Origin: Ceriagrion tenellum
Taxonomy: Eukaryota > Arthropoda > Insecta > Odonata > Coenagrionidae
Length of the DNA: 64,000 bases
Direction of reading: 5' to 3'
NCBI GenBank assembly: GCA_963169105.1
Contig: OY720639.1
Location: 120,301,117 to 120,365,116, forward strand
The notes beneath the pieces are model-generated. The model saw only the letters and a list, made by a program, of their open reading frames with translations. It ran no database searches and was not told where the DNA came from. Position 1 is the stretch's first letter; each line of letters starts with the position of its first letter. The position numbers were made by a program, and so were the translations under genes. Below, one piece after another: positions 42,336 to 51,860 of this stretch.

Positions 42336-42497
42336 ATTCATTTGGAGATTAGCTTTCGGGTTTCCTCCCGCGTGTTGTCTTTTGGTGACGACAGTTTCGA
42401 AGTTCGACCTGAAGACGCCAGCAGGATGGCTGGAGAAACCGTCGTCACCAAAATACAACACGCGGAAGGAAAACCGAAAGCTAATCTCCAAATGCTG
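42336..42497. mobile_element. Penelope-like inverted pair with hammerhead
   Basis: The arms ATTTGGAGATTAGCTTTCGG...TTTTGGTGACGAC and their mirror (GTCGTCACCAAAATACAACA, CGAAAGCTAATCTCCAAAT) span about 65 bases each. The plus arm carries a hammerhead at 42409-42443; the minus arm keeps only GAAAC and TGTCGTC. Two overlapping frames on opposite strands (82 and 85 codons) are by-products of the palindrome. Confidence 0.6.
42409..42443 (+). ncRNA. Hammerhead ribozyme motif, imperfect
   Basis: Plus strand: CTGAAGA (42409-42415), stem II GCCAGC / GCTGG with an AGGATG loop, an extra A, GAAA (42435-42438), then CCGTC. Core blocks are present, but stem III (CCG) is not self-complementary, so a single-base insertion may have damaged it. 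Confidence 0.5.
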
Positions 42498-42499
42498 AA

Positions 42500-43803
42500 A
42501 CGCCGCAGAAACCTTCATACTAATGACAAATTCATCTCAGTTCTTAAACAATCAGACGGGAAATTGGCAAGGTACAGAGCATATTTTTACAAAAACTAAC
42601 ATCAGAATCGAGAAACCATAAACATAGGGAGGTGTATCAATCCTTCTATCAGAACGCTGAGTAAAAGCCGTCATGGTTGTAAGACAAAATCTGTCATTGG
42701 TCTTTTTCGATGAGCTACATGGGTGGCTTCTGCGATAATATGCTCGGAAGTTGACGCAAATTGTTCAGCCTTTCCTCACAGGCCTTCGGTCAGCGCCGCC
42801 TGTCCCTACGCGCTAGAGAGCTGGCAACAATTTGCAAGCAACTGTCACCTTGAGCGAGAGTTATCCTGTCGCCATCTGTCAGACTTTCTGCAGCACTATT
42901 CCCAAGTGATGGGTAAGATGCGTCCTCTTAAGTGGAAACGTTAACAATTTTCAAGTCTACAATGCACAATCCTAAGTCGTCTGAGATGTCATGTAGGATA
43001 TTCGAAAACTACAAAATACCACCGTCTAACTACTTGTTAGGTAATCTTTCATCCAAATAAATTCTACGTCTCCATACAAGAAGCGGGCTATTCTCAAAAT
43101 GCTTCCCTTATGATAGAAGTAGCTTAAAATTCCCAATGGATTTGTTATTGGCCTTTATTCCTCCTATGCATTGATTAAAACCTCGACTTTATCTACACTA
43201 TCGGTCTTCAAGGGCATGGTTCACCAAAAGCGCGTCATTTTGATAAATTTTAAGAATTATTTTTGTTCCATAATTTCACGTATTCGAGAGGAAAGTAAAA
43301 TTCGCTTGAAAGAATATAAATCATAGCTATATTTCCTTTCGTTTGGCGTTTGCATCGATTGTCAACGCCAGGTATTTCTAATTTCATGTGTACAAATTAA
43401 AAAATAAACATTGCAAGCGAATATATATTCTTATGGGAAATGGCGGATAGACATATGGACGAAAGCTCCCCGAGAAAATTAACTTTAGATTAATAGTTTA
43501 ATGTTATTGCTTGTCGCGGGATTCCCACCACCCTTGTGCAAAAGCAGAGCCAACACAGATCCCAGAGTTGTTGCACCCATTCCAGTGACGTAATTTAGTT
43601 CCGATTCCTGAAGAGACGAAAGCCTACAGCGGGATACAAAATTGTTTTTTTCTTTACTGCTACATAAATTTTTTTATTCGAGGGTGAGATTATATTAATT
43701 TTTCAAATTTTCACTCTCGTCTATTGTGAGGCATTGTTTTCTCAGGTGGCTCCAGACAAGAATTTTTTAAAATTCAGAAGCAGGCCTAACAGAAGAGCTA
43801 TTC
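42500..43803. other. Unassigned sequence
   Basis: No family recognised. A 73-codon frame at 42723-42944 has no motif. Confidence 0.3.
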
Positions 43804-43807
43804 TTAA

Positions 43808-44355
43808 GGTAACTTGAGCGAGATGGTTCCCTAGTCGTAATAGAGACCATATTCGAGTTATACGTTTTTATTTCAGCAGCTGTAGGAATAATGTATTAAA
43901 TACTGTATCATCAGCAGTGCAATAATATAGTTTTATATGACAGAAACCTTAAGTAATTAAATAAAAATATATAACTAAATCTTTAACAATTTTTTTCGCG
44001 TGGTACGTTTGAAACACCTTCTACACGGAAGGTTTTTCGTGATCCTGAAGAACGTACTGTGGTTACAATATGATTAATTTTCAAAAATAGTTAAGAAAAC
44101 ATACAAATCACACATTAGTAATTTTTTGACGAGATTTAGGTGTTAGAAATACCATAATTTTTTAAATAAGCTCTCAATGTAGTACATATACGTACCATTC
44201 CCCATGTAAGAGGGCTGGTATTATTGGCATATATCTCAGATAGTAATGTAGTAAGGGGTGAACTTTTGGTGTCAATGGAAGGGCGAGATATCATTCTATA
44301 AAAGGAGAAAAAATTCATTGATTTCTAGGTGAAATGATATTTCGCTCAAACTACC
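43808..44355 (+). mobile_element. TTAA-flanked MITE, copy 2
   Basis: Perfect TTAA on both sides (43804-43807, 44356-44359). Ends GGTAACTTGAGCGAGATGG and CGCTCAAACTACC are inverted. The interior matches 30102-30651, 45213-45750 and 52781-53339. The TTAA target is the hallmark of piggyBac-type transposases; the source transposase is not in the window. Confidence 0.8.
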
Positions 44356-44439
44356 TTAAATTGCCTTTTTGTGATACAAACTGTAAGGGCTCGAGATTAT
44401 GGTGCATTTGAATCGCTCGCAACATAACAATACAACAGC

Positions 44440-44800
44440 ATAAGTTTTTCTACATGCATACCAATCACGCCGTTCCCTTTCGGGGTAGGCACATTCACAA
44501 AGTTTCACTCATAAATACACATTTGTACACTTAACTCTGCTTCAGTAATTTCCTCCATACTGACCTATCCTTGCGAACCTCTTTTGCCTCAATTTACCCC
44601 CATACACCGCTTCATACACGCCCTCCTGATTTTAAGACTCCTAACATTCCTCCTCCTAAGAATTTCCTAAACCACATTCAACCAAAATTTTCTCAGCCTA
44701 CCTCTACCTCTCGCACCATTCATTTCACTCTTATATATCTGTTTCTTTATTCAATTTCATCCACTCTCTCAACAAGGCCAAACCAACGAAGGTTTTTCTC
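44440..44800 (-). mobile_element. LINE-H 3' fragment
   Basis: The minus strand in broken frames gives RGRGRPRLRW-like, RRRNVRSLKIRRACMKRCM and the terminal YGGKLRQKRFARIGQYGGN region. These correspond to the GRGRPRLRW...V-RACMxR-xW end of RTE-like RTs. The plus-strand frame of 103 codons is its shadow. The 3' end lies near the TACCCCGAAAGGGAACGG block (44482-44465). Confidence 0.55.
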
Positions 44801-44865
44801 GCGAGTTTTTCTCGCGGTAATTTTGTTAATGTATTATTATACCAAGATCAGTGACACAATAAACA

Positions 44866-45010
44866 ACAAATCTGACGCTTAAGATATCCATCAGAGTGAA
44901 TAAAACTCACCAAAATCTCCAACCACTCGTTGTTGTACCACGTGACTCCTTAGTTACGAGATCGAGATTATCGAGAGATCGGTTCGAACGCAACCCCCAT
45001 GTAGGCCTCA
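44866..45010 (+). repeat. Foldback-family arm with ACCACGTGACTCCTTAGTTACG end
   Basis: CAATAAACAACAAATCTGACG, CTCACCAAAATCTCC and GTACCACGTGACTCCTTAG occur in the same order at 61938-62040 and, as two opposed arms, at 51611-51860. The CACGTGACTC block is the best conserved part. Confidence 0.6.
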
Positions 45011-45212
45011 TTTTCATGAGCTGAAAATTATGCGCCCAGCTGATCTTTGTGTGTACAACCTAACATCATTTCTTGATATCAAACAGCATGATATACGCTC
45101 AGAGCGCGACGTTCATTTAAAGATTAGAGCATTCCAATTATGCAAAAGAGGTGTAGTGAGGGACCTAACGACCTGGGTGACAATTTTTTTAACTTGGTCT
45201 CACCTCACTTAA

Positions 45213-45750
45213 GGTAGTTTGAGCCAGATAGTTCCCCAGTCATAATGGAGACCATATTCGAATTACACATTTTTATTTTAGCAGTTACAGGAAGCATCGT
45301 TAATGGTGCAATGACGACCCTCGCTAAGACTGAAATTCTAAGTAATTAAATTGAAATATCTCCATAATCCTTCAACTTGACTATTTTTTTTTCTCGCGGC
45401 ACGTTTAAAATTCCTTCTCAACTGAAGACTTTAGCGATCCTGAAAAAATTATTCCGGTGACTATATGACTTATTCTCAAAAATTGCTGATAAAACATACA
45501 AAATACACACTGATAATTTTTTTCACGAGATCTAGGAGTTGGAAATTCCCTATTTTTTAAATAATGTCTCTGTAGTGTATGCACGTACCATCTCCCATGT
45601 AAGAGGGGTGGTATTTCTCGGCAAATACCTCGGAAAGAAGGGCGGTTAGGGGCTAATATTTTGGTATTTTTGGAAGGGTGGGAGATTTTTCTTCAACATT
45701 AGACCAAAATCATTGATCTCTGGGTGAAATGATATTTCGCTCACACTACC
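45213..45750 (+). mobile_element. TTAA-flanked MITE, copy 3
   Basis: Left TTAA (45209-45212) and end GGTAGTTTGAGCCAGATAG; right end CGCTCACACTACC followed by ATAA, a one-base change from TTAA. The interior aligns with the other three copies with more changes, so it is probably older. Confidence 0.75.
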
Positions 45751-45759
45751 ATAAAAACA

Positions 45760-46520
45760 TCCTCTTCCCATTCATTCAGGCGTCAGATTTAAGTGTCGCA
45801 ATATAGTCACAATAGGGTGCTAATATATGATAAAAACACACGTAACTTAAATTTAAACAAAAGGCACTAAAATCATGCCTTGTAGAGTGTCTGTTTAATT
45901 GTTATTTTTATCGTTGATTTCTGATGTGTAAATAAGTTAGTTCGTTGATTGTGATTGTTTAAAGTTGACGGGGTTGCCATGCAGGGCGATAAGATAGAGA
46001 CTCGCTGTTTTATGGTACCTGGGGCGCTATTCTGTTTCATATAACGCCGTAGTGCGGCTGCCAAACGGTAAAATAGTGAGTAGGTCCGTTGCAATGCAAT
46101 TTTGATTTGCGAATATTGCGCCATTTTAGCGAACAAAACGCTTATTTATCCTATTGCTGCAATGCTCGTAACGTGAGAAGATACATAATTGCGTGTGGCG
46201 CTACACTACGCTGGTCAACGCCATTATATCACCGCGTTATGATAGCGTATATTGAAACGGAAGAGCCCCCCAGAACTGAAATAAAATATATGCAGAGTGA
46301 TACAAAAATATTTATTTAACCACTTAAGAGAATCAAAAGTTTACCATTAAATCAAACTATAATACTCAATGGATGAATTTTATGTTATACTCGAGGAAAA
46401 GTCTCCACAAAATTCAAATTTTTGTGATGCCTTTATATTACTCTATGTAGAAGATCCTACTTACTTATATCTTTTATTGTCTTCAGGTATAATCAGCATA
46501 TATTTTATGCTAACATAACT
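45760..46520. repeat. Unassigned sequence with a short dispersed repeat
   Basis: 46253-46345 (GAAACGGAAGAGCCCC, CCAGAACTGAAATAAAATA, GAATCAAAAGTT) recurs at 47186-47270, just upstream of LINE-A coding sequence, so it may be a LINE-A internal piece. The rest is unassigned. Confidence 0.4.
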
Positions 46521-46522
46521 TT

Positions 46523-46800
46523 GTAACGCCTTCGAGTTTTCTTTTTATTTCAGAAATTTTCATACACCTCTTTCTGCTCATCTCTCCACTACAACAATCA
46601 ATGTCCCCAAAATTAAACAACTCCCTCCCAACCAACAATGACCATGCAGAATAAACAAATTAATCAGTAAAACACAAAAACAAGAAATAAGATAAAACAA
46701 AGCACACAAAATATATAATAAACTTATTAAATATTTAAAGCCCACAAAACAAACAATAACTTATAGAAAGGTAGCGCGGCGGAAAGGAGCGCGGCGTTAC
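46523..46800. mobile_element. Short-inverted-repeat element, copy 2
   Basis: GTAACGCCTTCGAG at the left and GGAGCGCGGCGTTAC at the right. Read in reverse it follows the copy at 28573-28835 throughout (AACAAACAATAACTTA, AATTAAACAACTCCCTCCC). Short GTAACGCC ends are shared. Confidence 0.55.
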
Positions 46801-47182
46801 AACTGTATGACTAATACCTGCATACTGCATAAATGTGACTGCTCAATATATATGTATTTTTATAGGTTATGTACCTCTAACAAACTATGCACAGTGACAC
46901 CTGTATTACTCGGCCATCGCCGGGCCCGTGAAATAATGGCCGCTTGAGAGGTTGACTGCTGGACGGAGGTTAAATTCACATCAGTAAGATGGGAAATTCA
47001 TTCATCAAAAATCATCCGCTTAAAAGGGTGATCGCTCTAGGGAGGAGGCTGCCAAGACAGGTTTCACCATTGATATATTAATGAGAGGAAAAGTGATATG
47101 AAAGATTTGGGAATTATTTTCGACTGTAAAATGATTTTTGTAAATCATATATTGTATATTACCATGTCTGAAACCATATAGA

Positions 47183-47945
47183 AACGGAAGAGCCCCCAGA
47201 ACTGAAATAAAATACATACAAAGTGATACAAACAAAATTAATTTAATAACTCTAGAGAATCAAAAGTTGGGACCCTGGTCATAAAGATTTAACCAAAAAA
47301 TTAACAAAATACAAAGGAAAGCAGCACGCTTCGTTGAAAACTGATTCTAACGAACATAAGGTGTTACACAACTGTTAGAGGGATTAAGGTGGGAGCCCCT
47401 AGAGCGTGGAAGGCGAACCTATGGCACGCGTGCCCAAAGTGGCACGCGGAGCAATTATTTCGGCACACGGAGCTGGGAGGGTGCTAAGGGATACCTCCAT
47501 CTCACTCGATGGGTTGGCACGCGAGTCGAGCGAGTATACTCTTATTTCATACACTTTGGCACTCAATCGCCAAAAGGTTCGCCACCCCTGGTCTAGGGAC
47601 TCGGAGGCTGCACGCTAGGCTTAGGCTGCTTGAGGTATTCAGAATTGGTGTGTTTCAGAGCGACACAGAGAATATTATCATGACGCCTCACTACATTTCT
47701 AGGTCTGACAGATGGGATAAAATAAGAGAGATACTCTGCTGAACAGATAGGTACAGAACCTCGTTCTCTCCGCATAGACAATAAGCGACCACAATAAAAA
47801 CTGAGCACCTCCAAATACACTCCCATAGGACATGTCACCATTTCACCTCCAAAACTTTTACATCTTTACACGGCAGGTGACCTACCACCCCCTGCCACAC
47901 GCCCATGCGGCGGCTCGCGGGGTGGTATGTAGATGTAGATATCTG
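47183..47945 (+). mobile_element. LINE-A copy interrupted by a hAT-like MITE
   Basis: Plus-sense LINE-A. From about 47262 the frame resembles WDPGHKDLTKKLTKYKGKQH (RT C-terminus). It is followed by TTAGAGGGATTAAGGTGGG and AGCCCCTAGAG, then an inserted element. It resumes at 47593 with ACTCGGAGGCTGCACGCTAG, SRSDRWDKIREILC and the usual 3' tail ending GGTATGTAGATGTAGAT at about 47940. The insertion breaks the WEPLExRRLHARL block. Confidence 0.8.
47405..47592. mobile_element. hAT-like MITE inside LINE-A
   Basis: Inserted between the GCCCCTAGAG and ACTCGGAGG halves of a LINE-A motif that is contiguous in five other copies. Ends GTGGAAGGCGAACCTATGG and AAGGTTCGCCACCCCTG are inverted. The ATGGCACGCGTGCC palindrome just inside is typical of hAT-type MITEs. 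Flanking CCCTAGAG and GTCTAGGG could be a diverged 8-base duplication. Length about 188 bases. Confidence 0.65.
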
Positions 47946-48690
47946 CTTGTAACCTGCGGGGTTTTCCATACCGTATGTCAAAGTATTTCAGGAATGAATG
48001 TGTGCTCAAATTATTGAATTTTTCTCTTTTCAGAAGCAAATTAGAATTCTGCTCTGTAATTTGGAATCCTTGTGCAAAAGAGCACAGTGAAATTATTAAG
48101 AAAATTCTTTTAAAAATTTAAGGTATACGTATTATATTATTTATCATGGAGAGTCATATGAAAAATGAAGGCTTATTGTAAATCTTTAATTTTTATAAAT
48201 TATTTGATCAGAGATATTGAATGATCTTCTATTTCTGCACGATGTAATAAATGAAGGAGAATGTAACACTTTTTTTAATTGATTAAATTTTCACGTTCCA
48301 TTGGAAAAATGTGGAGATATTGTGAAATGTGGAGATATTGTGAAAAATAATGTGAAAAAATATGGTGACATATTGTACAATGAATTTTATTAGTGAATAC
48401 TGTATAGATTCTAGTATTAACAGAGTTTGAATTACACATAACCAACATTGTAACGATCTTAACATGTAACAAGACAAACAAATTTTTAAAAGAAGTGATT
48501 TCAAAAATAGCGAAAAAATGTTTTTCATGTGTAGACTAAATAATATAAATATGTATTTAACCATTTGATTGTATTAGACCGGCTATGATCAGTGCTAATA
48601 ATATTTGTATTTTTTGTTAGATTATTCACTGTTTATCCTCTCATTATATTTATATGTTGGTAAAAACAACAAACAAATACATTCCTCTCG
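47946..48690. other. Unassigned AT-rich sequence
   Basis: No supported feature. GTGGAGATATTGTGAAA is tandemly repeated at 48310-48345, a minor local duplication. Confidence 0.3.
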
Positions 48691-48870
48691 GGCTTTCTTC
48701 CGGGTTACGGGCTCCATATCAGCCGACGTTTCGATGAAATACTATTCCATTGACTTCAGGATCGTTTATGATAACGAATCAGGGTCCTTGATGACAAAGT
48801 TCGTTCGGGCATCAGTCGAAGTCGATGGAAAAGTGTCCCAACGAAACGTTGGCCGAGATGGAGCCCCTAA
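48690..48870. mobile_element. Penelope-like inverted pair
   Basis: The left arm (TTCCGGGTTACGGGCTCC, ATATCAGCCGACGTTTCG) is mirrored by CGAAACGTTGGCCGAG, ATGGAGCCCC on the right. Both arms hold hammerhead pieces. The 114-codon frame across it (48605-48949) reads through non-coding repeat. Confidence 0.55.
48725..48759 (-). ncRNA. Degenerate hammerhead ribozyme motif
   Basis: Minus strand: CTGAAGT (last A lost), stem II AATGGAAT / ATTTCAT imperfect, C, GAAA (48732-48729), CGTC. The minimal CG stem III and UC cut site are kept, but the core change should impair activity. Confidence 0.4.
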
Positions 48871-49064
48871 TTCAGACGGAAACCTGAGAATAATATGCAT
48901 CCCATCTCTCTGCGGTAAAAAATCAAACCTGATGGACGAAGCTGTGTAAATCTGCATTCAAAGAATTGAGTATTTTTACCATTATTACAAACTTTTAAAG
49001 GTTTCCGCGGCGAGCAGGCGTTCTTTCCATTTCATCTTCCGGGATTCGGCCGCGTCGGTTTTTT

Positions 49065-49098
49065 GACGTTTCTCCTCCCCTCCCGGAGGCATCTTCAG
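49065..49098 (-). ncRNA. Hammerhead-like motif
   Basis: Minus strand: CTGAAGA (49098-49092), T, stem II region GCCTCC / GGAGG with ambiguous register, GAAA (49072-49069), CGTC. Core blocks are present. The opposite arm (49109-49140) has CTGAAGA and GAAA followed by GGAAAT, without a cut site. Confidence 0.5.
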
Positions 49099-49389
49099 GT
49101 TGAAGGATCTGAAGATGCCTCCAGGGGAGGAGGAGAAAGGAAATACGTGGCCGAATCCTGGAAGAAGAAATAGTAAAGAATAGTATTACAAACGATTGTG
49201 GAATTTAATAGAAAATGACATCATCATTGGTCGTGCAATCCTAAGATTGGTTGACTGCAGCCTTCCAACCTTTCCTATTTATTATATTATATAAGTATTA
49301 TTACCATTATTTCAAACTTTTAAAGGTTTCCGCGGCGAGCAGGCATTCTTTCCATTTCTTCTTCCGGGATTCGGCCGCGTCGGGTTTTG

Positions 49390-49423
49390 GACGTTTCTCC
49401 TCCCCTCCCGGAGGCATCTTCAG
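49390..49423 (-). ncRNA. Hammerhead-like motif, duplicate
   Basis: Second copy of the motif at 49065-49098, in the tandem unit: CTGAAGA at 49423-49417, GAAA at 49397-49394, CGTC at 49393-49390. Confidence 0.5.
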
Positions 49424-49549
49424 GTTGAAGGATCTGAAGATGCCTCCAGGGGAGGAGGAGAAAGGAAATACGCGGCCGAATCCTGGAAGAAGAAATGGTA
49501 AAGAATAGTATTACAAACGATTGTGGAATTTAATAGAAAATGACATCAT

Positions 49550-50215
49550 CATTGGTCGTGCAATCCTAAGATTGGTTGACTGCAGCCCTCCAACCTTTCC
49601 TATTTATTACTAGGTTCCTTACTTCCTGGTAGCTCTTCCTATGTACTTTCCTCTTTATTTGGTCCACGAACTTATTCCTGGGTCTTCCTCTGGGGACTTT
49701 TTCCCCTATTTTACCGTCAATTATGTTCTTCACAAACCAGTTTTGCCGTAGAGTGTGTCCAATCCATCTGGTTCGTCCTCTGCATGGCGTTCCAGATGGT
49801 CTTCTCCTCATCTGTACACCAATTTCTTCTACAAAATGTAATTAAAATTAACAATTGCACAAACTAAACTGTTACCTAACTACTATATTTACTGTTGCGA
49901 AACTGAACTGTTTCATTGAAAGAGCCTGAGCCCGTAATTGGCAGTTTCCACTTCGTTAAAACATTTAGATAATAAGCAGGAAGTTAGAGTCTCTTCCGTA
50001 CAGATAGAACTACTGTGATTTTTCTTAATCTTATCCTTCTCGTTGAGTGTAAATGGGAATTTCTGCTAGTATATAAGTAAAGGACTTGGTTGCACTGCTG
50101 TTTTTGGGCCGATAATGCAGTACGTAACGGCAGTATGGGATCCAAAGTAACTTCATCATTTCTTATTTTGTCCGTACATTTTATCTTCAGCGTCCTCAAA
50201 ATGGCTTTATTATAA
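49550..50215 (-). mobile_element. LINE-B copy interrupted by element X
   Basis: Minus-strand LINE-B from 49560 (CCTAAGATTGGTTGACTGCAG) with a readable end: RTRWIGHTLRQNWFVKNIID, GKIGEKVPRGRPRNKFVDQI, then SYQEVRNLVINRKGWRAAV before the stop. It breaks at 49811 and resumes at 50151 with CTTCATCATTTCTTATTTTG, ending near 50215. The two halves are contiguous in other LINE-B copies. Confidence 0.8.
49811..50151. repeat. Element X, copy 2, inserted in LINE-B
   Basis: Matches 24984-25312. It ends in the CR1/Jockey-like motif MQYVTAVWDPK (about 50117-50149), after which LINE-B resumes. X joins LINE-B on its left at the same LINE-B base as at 24984, so the insertion probably happened once and the composite was later copied. 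Confidence 0.65.
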
Positions 50216-50248
50216 TAACTTTTACAATCCACTGTTTTGCACATGTAC

Positions 50249-50283
50249 GATCCGGATTTCGAATGCTAGAGCATCATCATCAG
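50249..50283 (-). ncRNA. Hammerhead ribozyme, intact core
   Basis: Minus strand: CTGATGA (50283-50277), T, stem II GATGC / GCATTC with a TCTA loop and one bulge, GAAA (50260-50257), stem III TCCGGA, then TC, with the cut predicted just before GTACATGTGC. Stem III is self-complementary without a loop, again favouring a dimer. A TATATAA (50327-50321) and a TCATTT initiator-like word (50293-50288) lie upstream on the same strand, so transcription could begin just before the ribozyme. Confidence 0.75.
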
Positions 50284-50430
50284 GTGCTAAATGACAAAGC
50301 AACGAAAAGTATTGCACCCTTATATATGGTTTTGGATATGAGAGGGGGGGGGGAAGGATTTCGCGTGGCAGGTTGGAGGCTAGGTGAAAGGGGGTGGGCT
50401 CAAGGTCCGTCTTGGTGTGTTTTTGTTTTT

Positions 50431-50834
50431 GACGATATAAAAATGTGCGAAATATTAATATATGTGTATTAATACGTATACGTATAGAGCACTTTAAATT
50501 ACAAAAGTCTAGATTCAACTGGAAGATGTGATAAATCATTGGAGGAGTTTACATCCAGAGACGAGGCACCGTTTTTAAAAATTAAAAATGTCGCTTCGGA
50601 CAGAAGGATCGTTTTGAGATGGAGGATACAGGAACAGCAAAAGAATCGGCAACGGGGGTCGCCGTAAGCTTATTCCGAGCTGTCGCGATGCCCGGAAATT
50701 ACGAACAGCGGCCACAGGAAGTGCACTCAGGCCATTTGATGTTTGAGTTAAAGTTAGTGTTCCACGAAGATCGAGGACTTCCCTTGCATATCTCCCTCTC
50801 AGTTTTTTCCTCATACCTGAAAGAGCATTCATCA
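50431..50834. repeat. Duplicated unit, copy 1 (empty piggyBac site)
   Basis: From GACGATATAAAAATGTGCG to GAAAGAGCATTCATCA, matching 57621-58233 almost exactly apart from a 210-base insertion and a small deletion there. The position of that insertion is an uninterrupted TTAA at 50469-50472. Frames of 76-86 codons on each strand are conserved between copies but have no recognised domain. Confidence 0.85.
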
Positions 50835-51005
50835 TCAGGTGCTAAATGACAAAGCAACGAAAAGTATTGCGCCCTTATATATGGTTTTGGATATGGGAGG
50901 GGGGGGGGAAGGATTTCGCGTGGCAGGTTGGAGGCTAGGTGAAAGGGGGTGGGTTCAAGGTCCGTCTTGGTGTGTTTTTGCAAAAAGCTCCCACAAAGTT
51001 TCCAC

Positions 51006-51092
51006 AGATCGCGTTTCATTTGTTCAGCATCCTCCTCCAGAACCAGGCTTCGAAGGCTTCCAGTCTGTACCGGTCAGGTTGGAGTGGTCGAT
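51006..51092 (-). mobile_element. LINE-B fragment
   Basis: TTCAGCATCCTCCTCCAGAA, CCAGGCTTCGAAGGCTTCCA and GTACCGGTCAGG in antisense correspond to the RIEAFExWxWRRMLxI stretch of LINE-B. Both ends are truncated. Confidence 0.65.
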
Positions 51093-51179
51093 GTCGGATG
51101 AAAATAGTCTGCGACAAAGAGCGAAGATCAGTGTCTGCCCCCAGCGAGAAAGGGTAATCCCCCATCCGGCGGATTCTGC

Positions 51180-51298
51180 AGTTGTGCTAGTCGGCGTTGT
51201 CTCCCCTTCTTCCCGCCCACCCCACTTCTCCACCACACCGCCCCCCTACCCGTCTCCTCCCCCCCCCCCTTACTTCCCCTCTCCCTCCCCTCAGCCGC
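51180..51298 (+). promoter_or_regulatory. Possible GC- and pyrimidine-rich promoter
   Basis: A CG-containing, pyrimidine-rich block (CCACACCGCCCCCCTACC, long C and CT runs) not matching any repeat in the window. It directly precedes two initiator-like TCAGTC words at 51299-51304 and 51303-51308. No TATA box. Together with the splice donor at 51454 it looks like a housekeeping-type promoter. Confidence 0.35.
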
Positions 51299-51300
51299 TC

Positions 51301-51453
51301 AGTCAGTCGAATAAAACAACCGTTCACTCCTCGTTTCCTCTCACTCAGCACTCGGCCGAGAGCCGATACAGGTATATACATCCTCGCTTTCTCCCCCGGC
51401 TCTGCGCTTCCCGAGCGACAGACAAGACAGCGGGATCGTCAGAAGAAACAAAG
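51301..51453 (+). other. Possible non-coding first exon
   Basis: It begins at the initiator and ends at a near-perfect donor, AAAG|GTAAGT (intron from 51454). The 153 bases contain no ATG, as expected of a 5' leader exon and unlikely by chance in this AT-rich window. No matching acceptor or coding exon is seen in the rest of the window, so a gene would extend through a long intron beyond it or be missed by me. Confidence 0.35.
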
Positions 51454-51610
51454 GTAAGTCGGTTTTATCTGTTGTAGTGGCAGCGAAACATGGAGGCAGT
51501 CGCGTAGAAGGTCATGTTTTGAGTGGAGGGCTCCGATCGGGGGAGTAAGGTACTTTCGGCATACAACAATCAAGAGGGCTGTGGTTGAACCGCTTCGGAT
51601 GATTTCGGTC

Positions 51611-51860
51611 GCGTAACTAAGGAGTCACGTGGTAAAACAACGAACTTCTCGAGGCTTTAGTATGTTTGAACCACTCGGATTAATATCTTGAGCGTCTTGT
51701 GTGTTGTTTATTGCGTGTCTAATCGCGACGTTCTACTAAATCAACAATATTCCCGAGAAAAAACCCGAGAGGGAAGTCGGTGTGAGACTTTTACGAGTGG
51801 TTTAAATACACCAAAATCCCGAACCCTTCGTGGTTGTACCACGTGACTCCTTAGTTACGC
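51611..51860. mobile_element. Foldback element with CACGTGACTC ends
   Basis: Opposed ends CGTAACTAAGGAGTCACGTG at 51612 and CACGTGACTCCTTAGTTACG at 51859. The two arms are each homologous to the single arms at 44866-45010 and 61938-62040 (TTGTTTATTGCG on the left arm, CACCAAAATCCCG on the right). Length 250 bases, no coding capacity, no clear target duplication. Confidence 0.65.

Larger units (their letters stand above)
48970..49610. repeat. Tandem duplication holding a Penelope pair and LINE-B end
   Basis: Unit 1 (48970-49290) and unit 2 (49293-49610) both begin with TTACCATTATT(A/T)CAAACTT and AAAGGTTTCCGCGGCGAGCA. Both contain the inverted hammerhead pair, then TACAAACGATTGTGGAATTT, ATGACATCATCATTGGTCGT, and the start of LINE-B. 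The LINE-B piece in unit 1 is cut at about 49283; in unit 2 it continues. The duplication therefore postdates the LINE-B insertion. Confidence 0.8.
50222..50985. mobile_element. Penelope-like locus with terminal direct repeats
   Basis: Two direct copies of a block of about 155 bases (50272-50430 and 50828-50981) both begin CATCATCAGGTGCTAAATGAC and include CGAAAAGTATTGC, CTTATATATGGTTTTGG, a G run, and GGTCCGTCTTGGTGTG. They flank a 404-base unit also present at 57621-58233. Only the first has the complete hammerhead. Direct terminal repeats with a ribozyme fit the pseudo-LTR arrangement of Penelope-like elements; the unit between could be their internal sequence. Confidence 0.6.

Noticed and set aside
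42270..42599. Two opposed 82-85 codon frames with similar peptides
   Set aside because: A consequence of the inverted repeat, which yields similar translations on both strands.
50272..50981. CRISPR-like or LTR-retrotransposon direct repeats
   Set aside because: Only two repeats, eukaryotic context, no TG...CA ends, no primer-binding site; the hammerhead points to a Penelope-type element.
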